Below the pieces are notes generated by a model. That model had not been told where the DNA came from. It did not search any database and was given only the letters and a program-made list of their open reading frames with translations. Positions 33,378 to 44,572 of a stretch of 64,000 bases of DNA are shown in pieces. A program made the translations under genes and the position numbers. Source of the stretch: Humulus lupulus (Eukaryota; Streptophyta; Magnoliopsida; Rosales; Cannabaceae); assembly GCF_963169125.1 (NCBI RefSeq), contig NC_084802.1:39144607-39208606 (forward strand). The letters are read 5' to 3'. Position 1 is the stretch's first letter; each line of letters begins with the position of its first letter.

Positions 33378-34239
33378 ATGTCGCAGAATTCTGAAAAATG
33401 GTGGGGGTCAGTGCTCGTAATTCCTTATTCTCCAACAACTCCAAGTCCAGAATCGCCCTTTACACGAACCCAACGGCTAATTTGCAAGCACAAAGTGAGG
33501 TGTGATCAAGAAGATATTCGAGCCCACTTCTAGCGTCAAATCGACGAGGTCGAGGAGAAGAAAATGAGGAAACTTCGGGTCGCAATCTATCCAGACTCAG
33601 ACCCTGACCTTAGACCGATCCCTCTCGACCCCACGCTCAAAGTAACCGTGGCCTACAAGCCTAGTGACCTTACTTTCTCGCTGATGGAGGATTCATCAAA
33701 CCGTCCGTCCACCTCGCGATATGCCGCTATTCCTACCTCCTGGGAGGAATTCTTCGAGGCCGAGCATTATTGGAGCTCGGTTATTTCATTGGGAAAAATC
33801 TCCGATATCCTGGTTCGCCATAACCTAGGATTTCCAGGCTCACTAAGGTGTCAAGCTCCTACTCCAAATGAATGGAGTTGCTACGCCCCGGGCGATGGTC
33901 GCCCCGACAATAAACTTAAGCTCGCGGCCTGGAGTCGTGAGCATATGAAGGCAGGAGCTCTACTGCCCTTAAAATCCCTTTTTAAGGATTTTCTGGATTT
34001 TGTTGGGCTTGCGCCCTTCCAACTCCAGACCAATTCAAACAGGGTCTTGTCAGCCCTGAGGTTGCTGTACCATGAACTAAAGTGGGAAAGACCCTCGCCA
34101 AGAGAGATCTTGTACCTCTTTTGTCTGAAAAGCAACCCTTCCCGGGCTCGGGGAGGAGACGACTTCTACTACCTGTTGAGCTATTCCAAGGAGAAGAAGA
34201 TTTTTGGAGACATGCCTAACCATCCCCCCAACTTCAAGC
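33378..34239 (+). pseudogene. TE6 antisense gene, N-terminal exon
   Basis: Starts MSQNSEKWW at 33378, directly after the leader acceptor. One in-frame TAG lies at 33531, after which it is open to the TE7 insertion at 34240. The conserved core is FFEAEHYWSS, KAGALLPLKSLFKDF, VGLAPFQLQTNSNRVLSAL and YLFCLKSNP, matching TE2 and TE11 and the 'putative gypsy type transposon' type. The frame is cut after HPPNFK, and the protein continues only in degraded form after 41282. A longer reading into TE7 (LLYYFII) is an artefact. Confidence 0.75.
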
Positions 34240-35343
34240 TGTTATATTATTTTATAATATAATGTTTTAGATTAAATAAATGTGACAAAGTGTGTCACAT
34301 ATTGTAACATATAATAGAGAGTTACAAAATTTAGATATATGAGATATATCCAAATAACGTAACATATATGGTGTTACAAATTTGTAACTTCCAAATATTA
34401 CCCTTTATTGTGTAAATTTGTTGTTACACAATATTGAGATGAATTTCATAAAGCCATATGTGATATGGCTGTTAGAGATATGATTTCAACCCAATAATGT
34501 GTTTTGGGAGTTACAACATCATTTGGGAGGGTTTGGAACTGTTTGGAAAAACAACACATTTTTTGTGCTGAAATTGGTCGGTGGTCGCGGCCTGTGGGAC
34601 AAAGGCTAGTGGCCGCGGCCACTAATGTCTCTGGCCAAATTTTTAGTTTTTTCAATCTTTGTTGAATGGCTCAAAAAACTCAAATAACTCCCAAATCTCA
34701 TTTTTAATTCAATATTAATCCAATTAAACATTGGTAACAGCCATGGGGGTTGGTGGAAATTGAAATTCAAAGGGTGTCTCTAAACTCTATAAATAGGAGC
34801 CTATAGCTCACTTGAAAGACACAACATTTCTATCCATTAGAGCACTTGGCTAGAAACACCTTGAGGCTTGATAATTCCATAAAGCTTTTCCAATATCTGA
34901 GAGAGATCCCTCAGTGCTTGAGTTAGGGGGAAATAAGCTTTTGGACAAAGGTTTTAAACCTTGTTCAAGTTGGTGATCCCCAACCCTCTTCACTTAGGTT
35001 GTGTAAGTGAGAGTTTCTTGTATTTTTGTTCTTCTTTCTATTGTATTGTTTTCTTCTTATTCTCTTATTCTCTTGTTCTTTTTACTTGTATTTCTTGTTC
35101 AAGAGTTGTAATCTTTTCTTTTCTTTTGTTTCAAACACTTTACTTTATTTGTAACCTTTTGCTTAGAGTTGTATTTTACTATTCTTTTCTTCTTCGTCAT
35201 CTTCTTCATTTCCTTTGTTTATTTGTAATTTTTAATTATAGAGTTGTAATCTTATTCAATCAATCATTATTTATTTGTAATATATTGCATAGAGTTGTAA
35301 TTTCTTACTATTTTCATTGAGGCAAATTTATATTTTCCTAACA
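34240..35343 (+). repeat. TE7 5' LTR
   Basis: 1104 bp with TGTTA/TAACA ends. TATAAATA lies at 34788-34795. A CCGCGG module lies at 34585-34640 (GTCGCGGCC, then GGCCGCGGCC at 34611), upstream of TATA. The next bases, TTCAAAAGCTTAACCC, are not the usual initiator-Met site. Confidence 0.9.
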
Positions 35344-35371
35344 TTCAAAAGCTTAACCCTTTTTTGTTTCA

Positions 35372-36456
35372 ATGGAAGGGGAGACAATCAAGATCATGAA
35401 CCAAGACCTAGTAAGGTTGGATAGGTTTGATGGATCCAATTTTACTAGGTGGCAAGACAAGGTGAGGTTTCTATTAACCACTCTCAAAATCGCCTACATC
35501 CTTGAGTCTTCCTTGGCACCTCTAGCCGAGCCATCCGACAAAGACACTCCCGAGGAGGTGGAGAAGAGAAGGAAGAGGGAGGAGGACAATCTCCTTTGTA
35601 GGGGTCATATCCTCAATGCCCTATCCGACATGCTCAATGACCTCTACACCAAGACCAAATCGGCCAAGGAGATATGGGATGCACTTGAGAAAAAGTTTAA
35701 GGCGGAAGAGGAAGGTACCAAAATTTTTTTGATATGTCAATAATTCGATTTCAAATTTTTTGGTGATAAACCTATTCTTCCTCAAATTCATGAATTGCAA
35801 ATTATTGTTAATAAATTGAAAGTGTTAAAGATTGAGCTTCCCGAGGCCTTTCAAGTTGGTGCTACAATGGCTAAATTACCACCAACATGGAAGAGCTATA
35901 GGAAAAGAATCCTTCATAAAAATGAGGATTATTCTTTGGAGGAGATCCAAAAGCATATTCGAATCGAAGAGGAATTGATATGTAGAGATAAACTTGTGGA
36001 GGGGTCTAATGGAGAGACTTCCAAAGCAAATGCGGTGTCACAACCAAAACATCCCAAAAACAAAGGGAAAAAGGGTAATGAGAAACCTTTGGGTCCAAAA
36101 ACCAACCCAAACAAGTTTAAGGGCGAGAAAGGTCCTTGCTTTGTGTGTGGGAAAAAGGGTCACTATGCTAGAGAGTTTAGACATAGAAAAGACCAACAAG
36201 GACCTAAGGTGAACGTAACTCAAGAGGAAAACATAGTTGCTACCCTTAGTGAGGTGAATGCGGTCCAAGGCAAGGTGAAAGGGTGGTGGTATGATACATG
36301 TGCCACCGTCCATGTCACCCATGAAAAATCATTGTTCAAGACCTTTGAAGAGTCAAAGGGCAACCATGAGATACAAATGGGCAATGAGGGAAATCCAAGG
36401 TACTTGGCAAAGGTACCATTGAAGTCTTTTTCACATCTGGCAAGAAAGTTACATTA
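35372..36456 (+). pseudogene. TE7 gag-protease
   Basis: MEGETIKIMNQD at 35372, then the copia gag domain with RFDGSNFTRWQDKVRFLL. TAA at 35741 interrupts, but the same frame resumes to 36457 with PPTWKSYRKRILHKNED. The zinc knuckle CFVCGKKGHYAREF lacks its last Cys (Phe instead). The protease motif reads WWYDTCATVHVT where D-S/T-G-A is expected, so the catalytic Gly is lost. Both changes would disable gag and protease. The first 38 codons are repeated at 41168. Confidence 0.85.
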
Positions 36457-37672
36457 GTGAATGTACTTTATGTTCCCGAAATGAGTAGAAACTTGGTAAG
36501 TGGTGATTCGCTTGGAAAGCCCGACATTAAAGCTGTTTTTGAGTCCGGTACACTTATACTTACCAAATCAAATATATTTTTGGGAAAGGGGTACTCTTGT
36601 GAGGGTATGGTTAAATTGTGCACCAATGATGTAACTTTCAATGTTATCAATAAAAATGCTAATTCCGCCTATATTGTTGAGTATGATTCTTTATTTTTGT
36701 GGCATCTTAGACTATCGCATATAGGTTTTTCTACCATGAAAAGAGTAGTAAAATGTGGTATGATTGCATGCAATATTAAAAACTATGGTAAATGTGAAAC
36801 ATGTGTTAAGGCGAAAATGATTAAGAAACCATTTCCTAGTGTAGAAAGATCATCTAATTTACTAGATTTAATCCATAGTGATCTTTGTGAATTAAGTGGT
36901 GTTTTAACTAGAGGTGGTAAAATGTATTTTCTTACTTTTATAGATGATTTTAGTAGATATACCTATGTGTTTCTTTTAAAGCATAAAAATGAAACTTTTG
37001 ATGCTTTTAAATTGTATAAATTAGAAGTTGAAAATCAACTATAAAGATTAAGGTGCTAAGAAGTGATAGAGGAGGCGAGTACTTCTCTAATAAATTCAAT
37101 ACATTTTGTGAAGAAAATGGTATAATTCATGAGTGCACTGCACCTTATACACCACAACACAATGGTGTTGCCGAAAGGAAAAATAGGACTTATCTAGAGA
37201 TGATAAATTCTATGTTGGTGTTTTCTAAGTTGAACTTCAACTTATGGGGTGAAGCGCTTTTAACTGCTTGTCACATTCTTAATCGAATATCGATGAAGAA
37301 AAATGAGATATCTCCATATGAGTTATGGAAAGGAAGAAAACCCAACATATGGTACTTTAAAGTGTGGGGTGTCTTGCATATTGCAAGAAAAACGAACCTA
37401 ATAGAACAAAGTTAGGTTCAAGAGCCATAAAGTGTGCTTTTGTTGGTTATGCCAATAATATCAAAGATTATAGGCTATTAGACTTAGAGTCTAATATTAT
37501 GATTGAATATAGAGAAGTTGAATTCTTTGAGAATATGTTATGTGACAACAATTCTCAAGCTTCAACATCTCTAAAGGAGAATTTGTTATATGAGAACAAT
37601 TCTCAAGCTTCTACATCCAACGTTGATTCTCAAGAGGAAAATTCTCAAAAGGATGTAAAGCAACCCTTTTAA
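36457..37672 (+). pseudogene. TE7 integrase
   Basis: Three frames joined by frameshifts near 37040 and 37370. The pre-integrase zinc region has LWHLRLSHIG and CETCVKAKM. The catalytic core has HSDLCELS (first Asp), LRSDRGGEYFS (second Asp) and NGVAERKNRT (Glu), so the triad is present. FVGYANNIKDYRLL marks the C-terminal part, and an acidic Asn/Ser/Gln linker (SQAS repeats) follows to the stop at 37670. It would insert the cDNA, but the frameshifts break it. Confidence 0.87.
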
Positions 37673-37714
37673 CCTAGAAGAAGTCAAAGGCTTAAAAATC
37701 ATAAAAGTCTAGTA

Positions 37715-39364
37715 GTGGATGAGATAGATTCTCAACGAATTTCATTCAACATGGTAGAAGGAAATAGAGAGGAAGTCATTAGGAAAATTCCTATTGTACT
37801 TCTCGTTGAGGATGATCCTAAGACTTATAGAGAAGCTATGCAATCGAGAGATAGTGCATTTTGGAAAGAAGCCATCAATGATGAAATGGATTCCATTCTT
37901 TCCAATAATACTTGGGAATTGGTAGACCTCCCACCGGGGTCTAAGCCAATTGGGTGTAAGTGGGTATTTAGGAGAAAATACCACACTGACAGCACTATCA
38001 AAACCTTTAAAGCTATATTAGTAGCTAAAGTGTTTAGGCAAAAAGAGGGTATCGATTATTTTGATACCTATGCGCCTGTTGCAAGAACAACTTCTATAAG
38101 AATTTTGTTCGCTTTAGCTTCTATACACAACTTGTATGTTCATCAAATGGATGTCAAAATGGCATTCCTTAATGGTGACCTCAATGAGGAGGTCTATATG
38201 GAACAACCTGAAGGGTTTGTCCTACCAAAATATGAACATAAAGTTTGTAGACTTGTAAATCCTTATATGGATTGAAACAAGATCCTAAGCAATGGCATGA
38301 GAAATTTGATCAAGCCATCGTGTCTAATGGGTTTAGACATAACAATGGAGACAAGTGTTTGTATTCCAAAACTTGTAAGGGATATGTGATCATTGTTTGC
38401 TTATATGTGGATGACATGCTTATTCTAAGTAATAGCATGAAAGGGATAGAAGAAACGAAGGGGTTTCTATCATCAACCTTCAAGATGAAAGATCTTGGAT
38501 AAGTTGATACCATACTTGGTATCAAAGTAAAGAAACATAGTGGGGGTTTTGCGTTAGGGCAAGCCCACTATGTTGAGAAAGTATTGAACAAATTTAACCA
38601 TCTCAAGGTTAAAGATGCCAATACTCCATTCGATCATAATGTAAAACTAGAGAAGAATGATGGAAGAGTGGTGGCTCAATTGGAGTACGCTAGTGCTATA
38701 GGGAGTCTAATGTACGCTGCCCAGTGTACTAGACCTGATATAGCATTTGCGGTAAGTAAATTTAGTAGGTTTACAAGTAATACAAGTGTGGATCACTGGA
38801 AGGCAATTGGAAGAGTCATAGGTTATCTCAAGAAAACCAAAGGACTAAGCCTTCACTACTCCAAATTTCCTTCGATATTAGAAGGATATACAGATGCAAG
38901 TTGGATATCCAATCTTGGGGACAACTTGTCCACAAATGGTTGGGTATATACACTTGGTGGTGGTGCAATTTCTTGGGGTTCCAAGAAACAAACCTGTATA
39001 TCTCATTCCACTATGGAAGCAGAGTTCATAGCTCTAGCTGCTACCGGCAAAGAGGCCGAATGGTTAAGGGATTTGTTGATAGAGATTCCCCTAATCAAAG
39101 AAAATGTATCTACTATATCGATACATTGTGATAGCCAAGAGACATTGGCTATAGCATACAGCGGAGAGTATAATGGGAAGTCTAGACACATTAGTCTAAG
39201 ACATGGATATGTAAGAGAATTGATTCAAAGAGGAGTCATCTCAATATCCTATGTGAGAGAACAAGTGAAAATCTGGCGGATCCTTTCACTAAGCCACTAA
39301 CGAGGGATTTAGTGGCTGCTTCTTCTCGAGGGATGGGACTTAAACTTCCTAAAGAGATTCATGA
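37715..39364 (+). pseudogene. TE7 reverse transcriptase-RNase H
   Basis: RT blocks: WKEAINDEMDSI, NNTWELVDLPPG, HQMDVKMAFLNGDL (first catalytic Asp) and, after a frameshift near 38270, CLYVDDMLILSNS (YVDD intact). There is a stop at 38500, then [14 protein letters not shown]. RNase H has [20 protein letters not shown] and [11 protein letters not shown] final frameshift near 39285 leads to [13 protein letters not shown], the usual end. Catalytic residues survive while the frame does not, which suggests moderately recent decay. Confidence 0.88.
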
Positions 39365-39978
39365 TTGATGGTAACCTATCTTAACACTAGTTATTCAACT
39401 AGTGTTAGGTTCAATAGGTAACAATAAGTCAATCAAGTGAATATTAGTTGTACTCAAAACAAGTCCCATTTGAGATATTGAGTACTTGTGTGTTACCAAG
39501 TTGAGGGTTAAAGCCGAAAGGATTTTTAATAGAATTCAGTCCTGTAAAGACAAGTATTTTTGGGTAACAAAATACTGTAAGAATTCTACCTATATGGACC
39601 TAGGGGTGGTGCCGCCTCTCATGAGAATTGGGAGTATTCTCAAGAACGTCCATGAATGGAAAGTGCACATGGCCATTAACGGTGCAAAGCGAGACATAGA
39701 GGTCTCAAGTGAACATCGCAAAGGTGTGTGTGTTATCACCGATTTGTTATTATGAAAAGATGGTTCAACGCCTAATGCAACCAAATTTTCGACAAATTTT
39801 GTGATAATTACACTATAGTAAAGTTCAAGTTGAAAAACACTTTGCTTTATGCACTAATGCAATGACTCCTATAAGAGAGAGTTCTTATTTAATCAAGTGG
39901 GAGATATGTTATATTTCAAAATATAATGATTGATTAAATAAGTGTTACAATAGATAACTATTTAATCCAGTGGGGGAA
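39365..39978 (+). other. TE7 3' non-coding region and polypurine tract
   Basis: About 600 bp after pol. An 89-codon frame (39486-39755) has no features of a known protein. CCAGTGGGGGAA at 39967-39978 is the polypurine tract next to the 3' LTR. Confidence 0.7.
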
Positions 39979-41139
39979 TGTTATATTATTTTATAATATA
40001 ATATAATGTAATATTATATTATATTATAATATAATGTTTTAGATTAAATAAATGTGACAAAGTGTGTCACATATTGTAACATATAATAGAGAGTTACAAT
40101 ATTTAGATATATGAGATATATCCAAATAATGTAACATATTTGGTGTTACAAATTTGTAACTTCCAAATATTACCCTTTATTGTGTAAATTTGTTGTTACA
40201 CAATATTGAGATGAATTTCATAAAGCCATATGTGATATGGCTATTAGAGATATGATTTTAACCCCAATAATGTGTTTTGGGAGTTACAAAATCATTTGGG
40301 AGGGTTTGGAACTGTTTGGAAAAACAACACATTTTTTGTGCTGAAATTGGTTGGTGGCCGCGGCTTGTGGGACAGAGGCTAGTGGCCGCAGCCACTAATG
40401 TCTCTGGCCGCGGCCACAGGCCAAAACTGACCCAATTTTCAGTTTTTTCAATCTTTGTTTAATGGCTCAAAAAACCCAAATAACTCCCAAATCTCATTTT
40501 TAATTCAATATTAATCCAATTAAACATTGGTAACAGCCATGGGGGTTGGTGGAAATTGAAATTCAAAGGGTGTCTCTAAACTCTATAAATAGGAGCCTAT
40601 ATCTCACTTGAAAGACACAACATTTCTATCCATTAGAGCACTTGGCTAGAAACACCTTGAGGCTTGATAATTCCATAAAGCTTTTCCAATATCTGAGAGA
40701 GATCCCTCAGTGCTTGAGTTAGGGGGAAATAAGCTTTTGGAAAAAGGTTTTAAACCTTGTTCAAGTTGGTGATCTCCAACCCTCTTCACTTAGGTTGTGT
40801 AAGTGAGAGTTTCTTGTATTTCTGTTCTTCTTTCTATTGTACTGTTTTCTTCTTATTCTCTTATTCTCTTGTTCTTTTTACTTGTATTTCTTGTTCAAAA
40901 GTTGTAATCTTTTCTTTTCTTTTGTTTCAAACACTTTACTTTATTTGTAACCTTTTTCTTAGAGTTGTATTTTACTATTCTCTTCTTCTTCATCATCATC
41001 TTCATTTCCTTTGTTTATTTGTAATTTTCAGTTATAGAGTTGTAATCTTATTCAATCAATCATTATTTATTTGTAATATATTGCATAGAGTTGTAATTTC
41101 TTACTATTTCCATTGAGGCAAATTTATATTTTCCTAACA
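39979..41139 (+). repeat. TE7 3' LTR
   Basis: 1161 bp, very similar to the left LTR but with a longer ATATAATAT run near its start and an extra CCGCGG unit. There are two intact sites, at 40358 and 40408, and a mutated one between. TATAAATA lies at 40584-40591. Confidence 0.9.
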
Positions 41140-41281
41140 TTCAAAAGCTTAACCCTTTTTTGTTTCAATGGAAGGGGAGACAATCAAGATCATGAACCAA
41201 GACCTAGTAAGGTTGGATAGGTTTGATGGATCCAATTTTACTAGGTGGCAAGACAAGGTGAGGTTTCTATTAACCACCCTC
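41140..41281 (+). repeat. Second partial copy of TE7 leader and gag start
   Basis: Repeats 35344-35485 with one visible substitution near the end, including the gag ATG at 41168. It then switches to TE6-type sequence at 41282. The 60-codon frame 41168-41350 is a chimera and not a gene. Confidence 0.85.
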
Positions 41282-42303
41282 GATAACGTACTCAATCGCC
41301 TTTCGGGATCCAAACAAAGCAAACACCCGAGGGCGTCACAGAAGGCGTGATGACCCTCTAAGGTCCCTAAAGGACTGAGACGACCCCTCCTCCACCGAGC
41401 TGCCAGGGCCCGAGCCAAGTTATTGCTGCAGACCCCAAAGTCGGAATACCTACCGAAGTCACTCTCCTTCTTCCTCCTATTATTCAAGCCTCCCAGGAAA
41501 CCGCGCTAGCTCCAAAGAAGTCTGCTCCAATTCGAGAGCGCCTGCTATCGATTTTGACTCACTCTAGTGAGTACGTTATCGACAATGCCACTGGGACCCA
41601 CGGAGCCACCCGTAGCTCGGATGTTCTGTCACGAGTGGGCCAAAGCTTTAGCAATCTCGGGGCTCCTCAGTGGTAGTTTTTAAACAACTACCGGGATACC
41701 AATACCCTTTATGACAAGGATTGCGAGCTTATCTCCTTGGTAATTTACTCTTTTTTTTTTACATGTCTGTTTGAATTTTATTTGGTGTATATTCTAACTC
41801 AATTTTACTTGTGCGCAGGCTCTTGCGACATTTTCTCAGCAGAACTACAAGCTGAACAAGGAGGTCCATTTGAGCATGTCTTATGCTCAGGAGTCGAAGA
41901 ATCTCCAGCTCAAGCTTGCTGACGAGTTTAAAGCTGCCAAGTCAAAGCTAGAGGCTGAGCTTGAAGAGAAGAGCTCAAGAATCATGGAGCTTCAAGAGTC
42001 AAGGAGCTTGAGAAGTTAAATGCTAAGCTCGAGGAGGAGAAAAAGTCCACCTTCGACATAATGGAGGGTGAAAAGGCTCGCCTCCTTGAAGAATTCAAGC
42101 AAAAGAAGGATCGCGCAGTGGACATGGCCATGTACAGTATCTGGGCTAACAATGCCGACCTCGATACAAGATTTTTGGATACTCTTGAGGACGAGTTATT
42201 AGTGAGGTGGCAAGCTCGATTGGAGGCAGGGGATGCTAAGGAGGAGGCTGAAAATGCTAAGGAGAAGTCGGATACTGCCGGGGGGGATGCTCCTGCTTCC
42301 TAG
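41282..42303 (+). pseudogene. TE6 antisense gene, C-terminal exons
   Basis: Resumes after TE7 with middle-domain sequence (a stop near 41675 interrupts). A 79-bp GT-AG intron at 41740-41818 joins CELISL to ALATFSQQN in phase 0, the same place and phase as the last intron of TE2. The last exon is a coiled coil (KLADEFKAAKSKLEAELEE) with a frameshift near 42000. It ends at 42303 with an Ala/Glu/Asp-rich tail. Sequence between HPPNFK and 41282, corresponding to the end of TE2 coding exon 1 and part of exon 2, is missing. Confidence 0.7.
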
Positions 42304-43135
42304 AAGAGGGATCATGGGCTGCGTCCCATTAATAATTTTGTAACTTTTTTTTATTCCCTTGGGACAAAAACAACTTACAGCTCGTGTAAGAGCTATATAT
42401 TTTTTTTGCTTGCTCAAACGTTTACATTTGATATCTTTAATTTTATGCTCGGTATTTGCTTTAATATTTTTGCTCTACATTTCTAGGTCGAAATATTTTG
42501 AGCATCATATATTAATTGTTTGCATTTATGTTTGTTTATTCATACAAACATCTGTTGGATTTAAGTTCGAGTTCCAATGCATTCATGCATGGTTTGCTCG
42601 ATGTATCCATGTCCGATCTCGTTTTTTGTCAATGTTGGACCTTACTTTTACCATGCACTCGAAAGTACTTATATGGCATGTAAGATAGGTAGTTTACTTA
42701 TATCTTGCTTTTCAGTTACTTTTCCTCTTCCTCGAGTAGCTACTTAAGGTTGTGAGGTCGAAACTATCTTTTTACAAAATATTCCAGCCTCGATCTTGAC
42801 TTATCTCAAAGTAGGTTTATATGTGTTCCAACTTTTGTCGATTAGTTTTAGTTGGTTTGTTCCAAACCTATTTAGGTCGTGTTTGGTTTGTAATCCGTAC
42901 ACTTATAATTTTTGAATAATCTGGTTGTGTCCAGATCATCTTAGCTCGCGTATCTGGTTATGTCCAGACACTTATATCGTTGATGCTCTAGTTACATCCA
43001 AATCATCTTAGCTTGCATCTCTGGTTGTATCCAGATCGCTTTGGCTCGCGTATACTCTTAAAACCACTATGTCGGGTTAATGGTCCGAACATTTTTGCTA
43101 GTTTTTGTGTATACAACATTTTCATGTCAGGTTAA
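42304..43135. other. TE6 spacer with short tandem repeats
   Basis: Between the antisense gene end and the TE8 target GTTAA (43131-43135). At 42924-43060 there are about four diverged copies of a 32-35 bp unit around CTGGTTRTRTCCAGATC and CTCGCGTAT. It continues after TE8 at 55334 with one more TATCCAGACA. No gene. It likely carries 3' ends of both transcripts. Confidence 0.6.
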
Positions 43136-44549
43136 TGATTAGTGCTCAAAAATATCATTTTATTAGTTTTAAAGTTTAAAATTAATTAAGTTTTAATTAA
43201 TATTTTTATGGATTTATTGTTATATATTTTATATTTGAAAATATTAATTTTAATTTAATTTGTGTTTAATTTTAAGGAAATAAAATGTATTTTGACACAA
43301 AGAAAAAGAAAGATGAAAGAAAGAATTAAAATTGAAGAAATAATGAAGAAAATGGCATTTTTAAAGATGGAATGGCCCAAATAAGCCAGGCCCAAACTTT
43401 CAGCACCCAAGTCGAGCCAGAGCTACGCCTGCCACGATCTGACACTGCTGCCAGCTGCCTGACACGCGTCCCACGCCGCCAATAGCTGTCCCCCACGTGC
43501 CCAACAATAGCCTGCCGAAGCCCCCTCACACGGTCCCATGCGCCAACAGCTGTCCCCACGCCGCCTGACGCCATCTGACGCGCAGGCTGCCGGGCAATCA
43601 GCTTCCGCCAAGTCGCCTTGCTGTCTCCCACTCCACCAGCAGCATTTTTCCTTAGCAAATCTGAGGCCGACACGTGTCCCTTTTTCCATAAGATTTTGAA
43701 GCCACTTTCTCCACTTCCTAATGCACGTAAATACACATTTTGGGTCCAATTTTCACTATAAATAAAGGACCAAATGTAGGGAAAAAAATCATCAGATGGT
43801 GGAATTAAGTGTGGAGAGTATAGTGAGAAAGAAAAGCATTTTTGTTCTTATTTTTCTTTCATTTCTTTTACATTACATTGAGTGAAAACAATGCCTATTT
43901 TAGGCTAAATTCTCTTGTGGAAAGGCTAGAGTGAAGTTCATATTTCACATTATATTTTTAATATATTGATTCTTTATTTTGTTCTTCATTTCTATATATT
44001 TGTTACAATTAAATTTATTTTCTTCTAATTTTTATTCTAAATTTATTAGTGTCTTTTACATAAGTCTAGTCATGCTCTTCTTATGTAATTTCGGCTTTTA
44101 ATTTAATTTAGGATATTTGTTATATTATATGCTTTTTACTGCATTCTGCCATTGGTATTTTGTTGCTTTAAGGTATATAATATGATAGGTTTTTAAAATT
44201 AGAAGTTAGTATAATTTAATTAAAGAACATATTTTAAGTTGAGCTTTGTTATATATATTTTCCAACTATAATTAACGGTGTAGAATTATAGCTGAGTATA
44301 ATGAATCAATTTTATTAATATATATATATGTTTGCATGAATGAAACTTATGCCTTCCATATTTTCCTTCTGATTCTAATTCCTCGATTTTGTTTATTTAA
44401 TGTTTATATTCTTTTTCAAAGTTACATCATTTCAAAGTTTATTATTTCTGATTTACTAATATTTCTTTTTTACTTGTATTTTACCTGTCTATGGATATGA
44501 CATAGCCAGATTACTACTGCGACCGCTTAGGAGTTATTGGGCGATATCA
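43136..44549 (+). repeat. TE8 5' LTR
   Basis: 1414 bp, TGATTAGTG to GATATCA. TATAAATA lies at 43757-43764. A GC-rich tract at 43395-43690 with repeated CTGTCCCC, CACGCCGCC and TCTGACGC units lies upstream of TATA. It has no CCGCGG. Confidence 0.92.
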
Positions 44550-44554
44550 ATTTT

Positions 44555-44572
44555 TGGCGCCGTTGCCGGGGA
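44555..44572 (+). other. TE8 primer-binding site (tRNA-Asp)
   Basis: TGGCGCCGTTGCCGGGGA five bases after the 5' LTR, complementary to tRNA-Asp, as in TE1. The following leader to 45056 is AT-rich and non-coding. Confidence 0.9.

Larger units (their letters stand above)
34240..41281 (+). mobile_element. TE7: Ty1/copia element with extra partial internal copy
   Basis: LTRs at 34240-35343 and 39979-41139 (TGTTATATT to CCTAACA), gag-pol between, and a polypurine tract at 39967-39978. After the right LTR, 41140-41281 repeats the leader and first ~38 gag codons (35344-35485), then stops abruptly. This is the mark of LTR-internal-LTR-internal tandem structure later truncated. There is no TSD at the right edge, and some TE6 sequence is missing there. 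Pol order (protease, integrase, RT, RNase H) is copia type. Several frameshifts and stops make it inactive. Confidence 0.9.

Noticed and set aside
34240..35489. TE7 LTR extending into gag
   Set aside because: TGTTA/TAACA ends at 34240-35343 and 39979-41139 and the polypurine tract define the LTR. The extra repeated 142 bp is better explained by a tandem internal copy.
39486..39755. 89-codon ORF after TE7 pol
   Set aside because: No recognisable motif, and it sits in the 3' non-coding part of a decayed element. Chance ORF is the simpler view.
41168..41350. 60-codon ORF starting MEGETIK
   Set aside because: A chimera of duplicated TE7 gag start and TE6 sequence, with no independent support.
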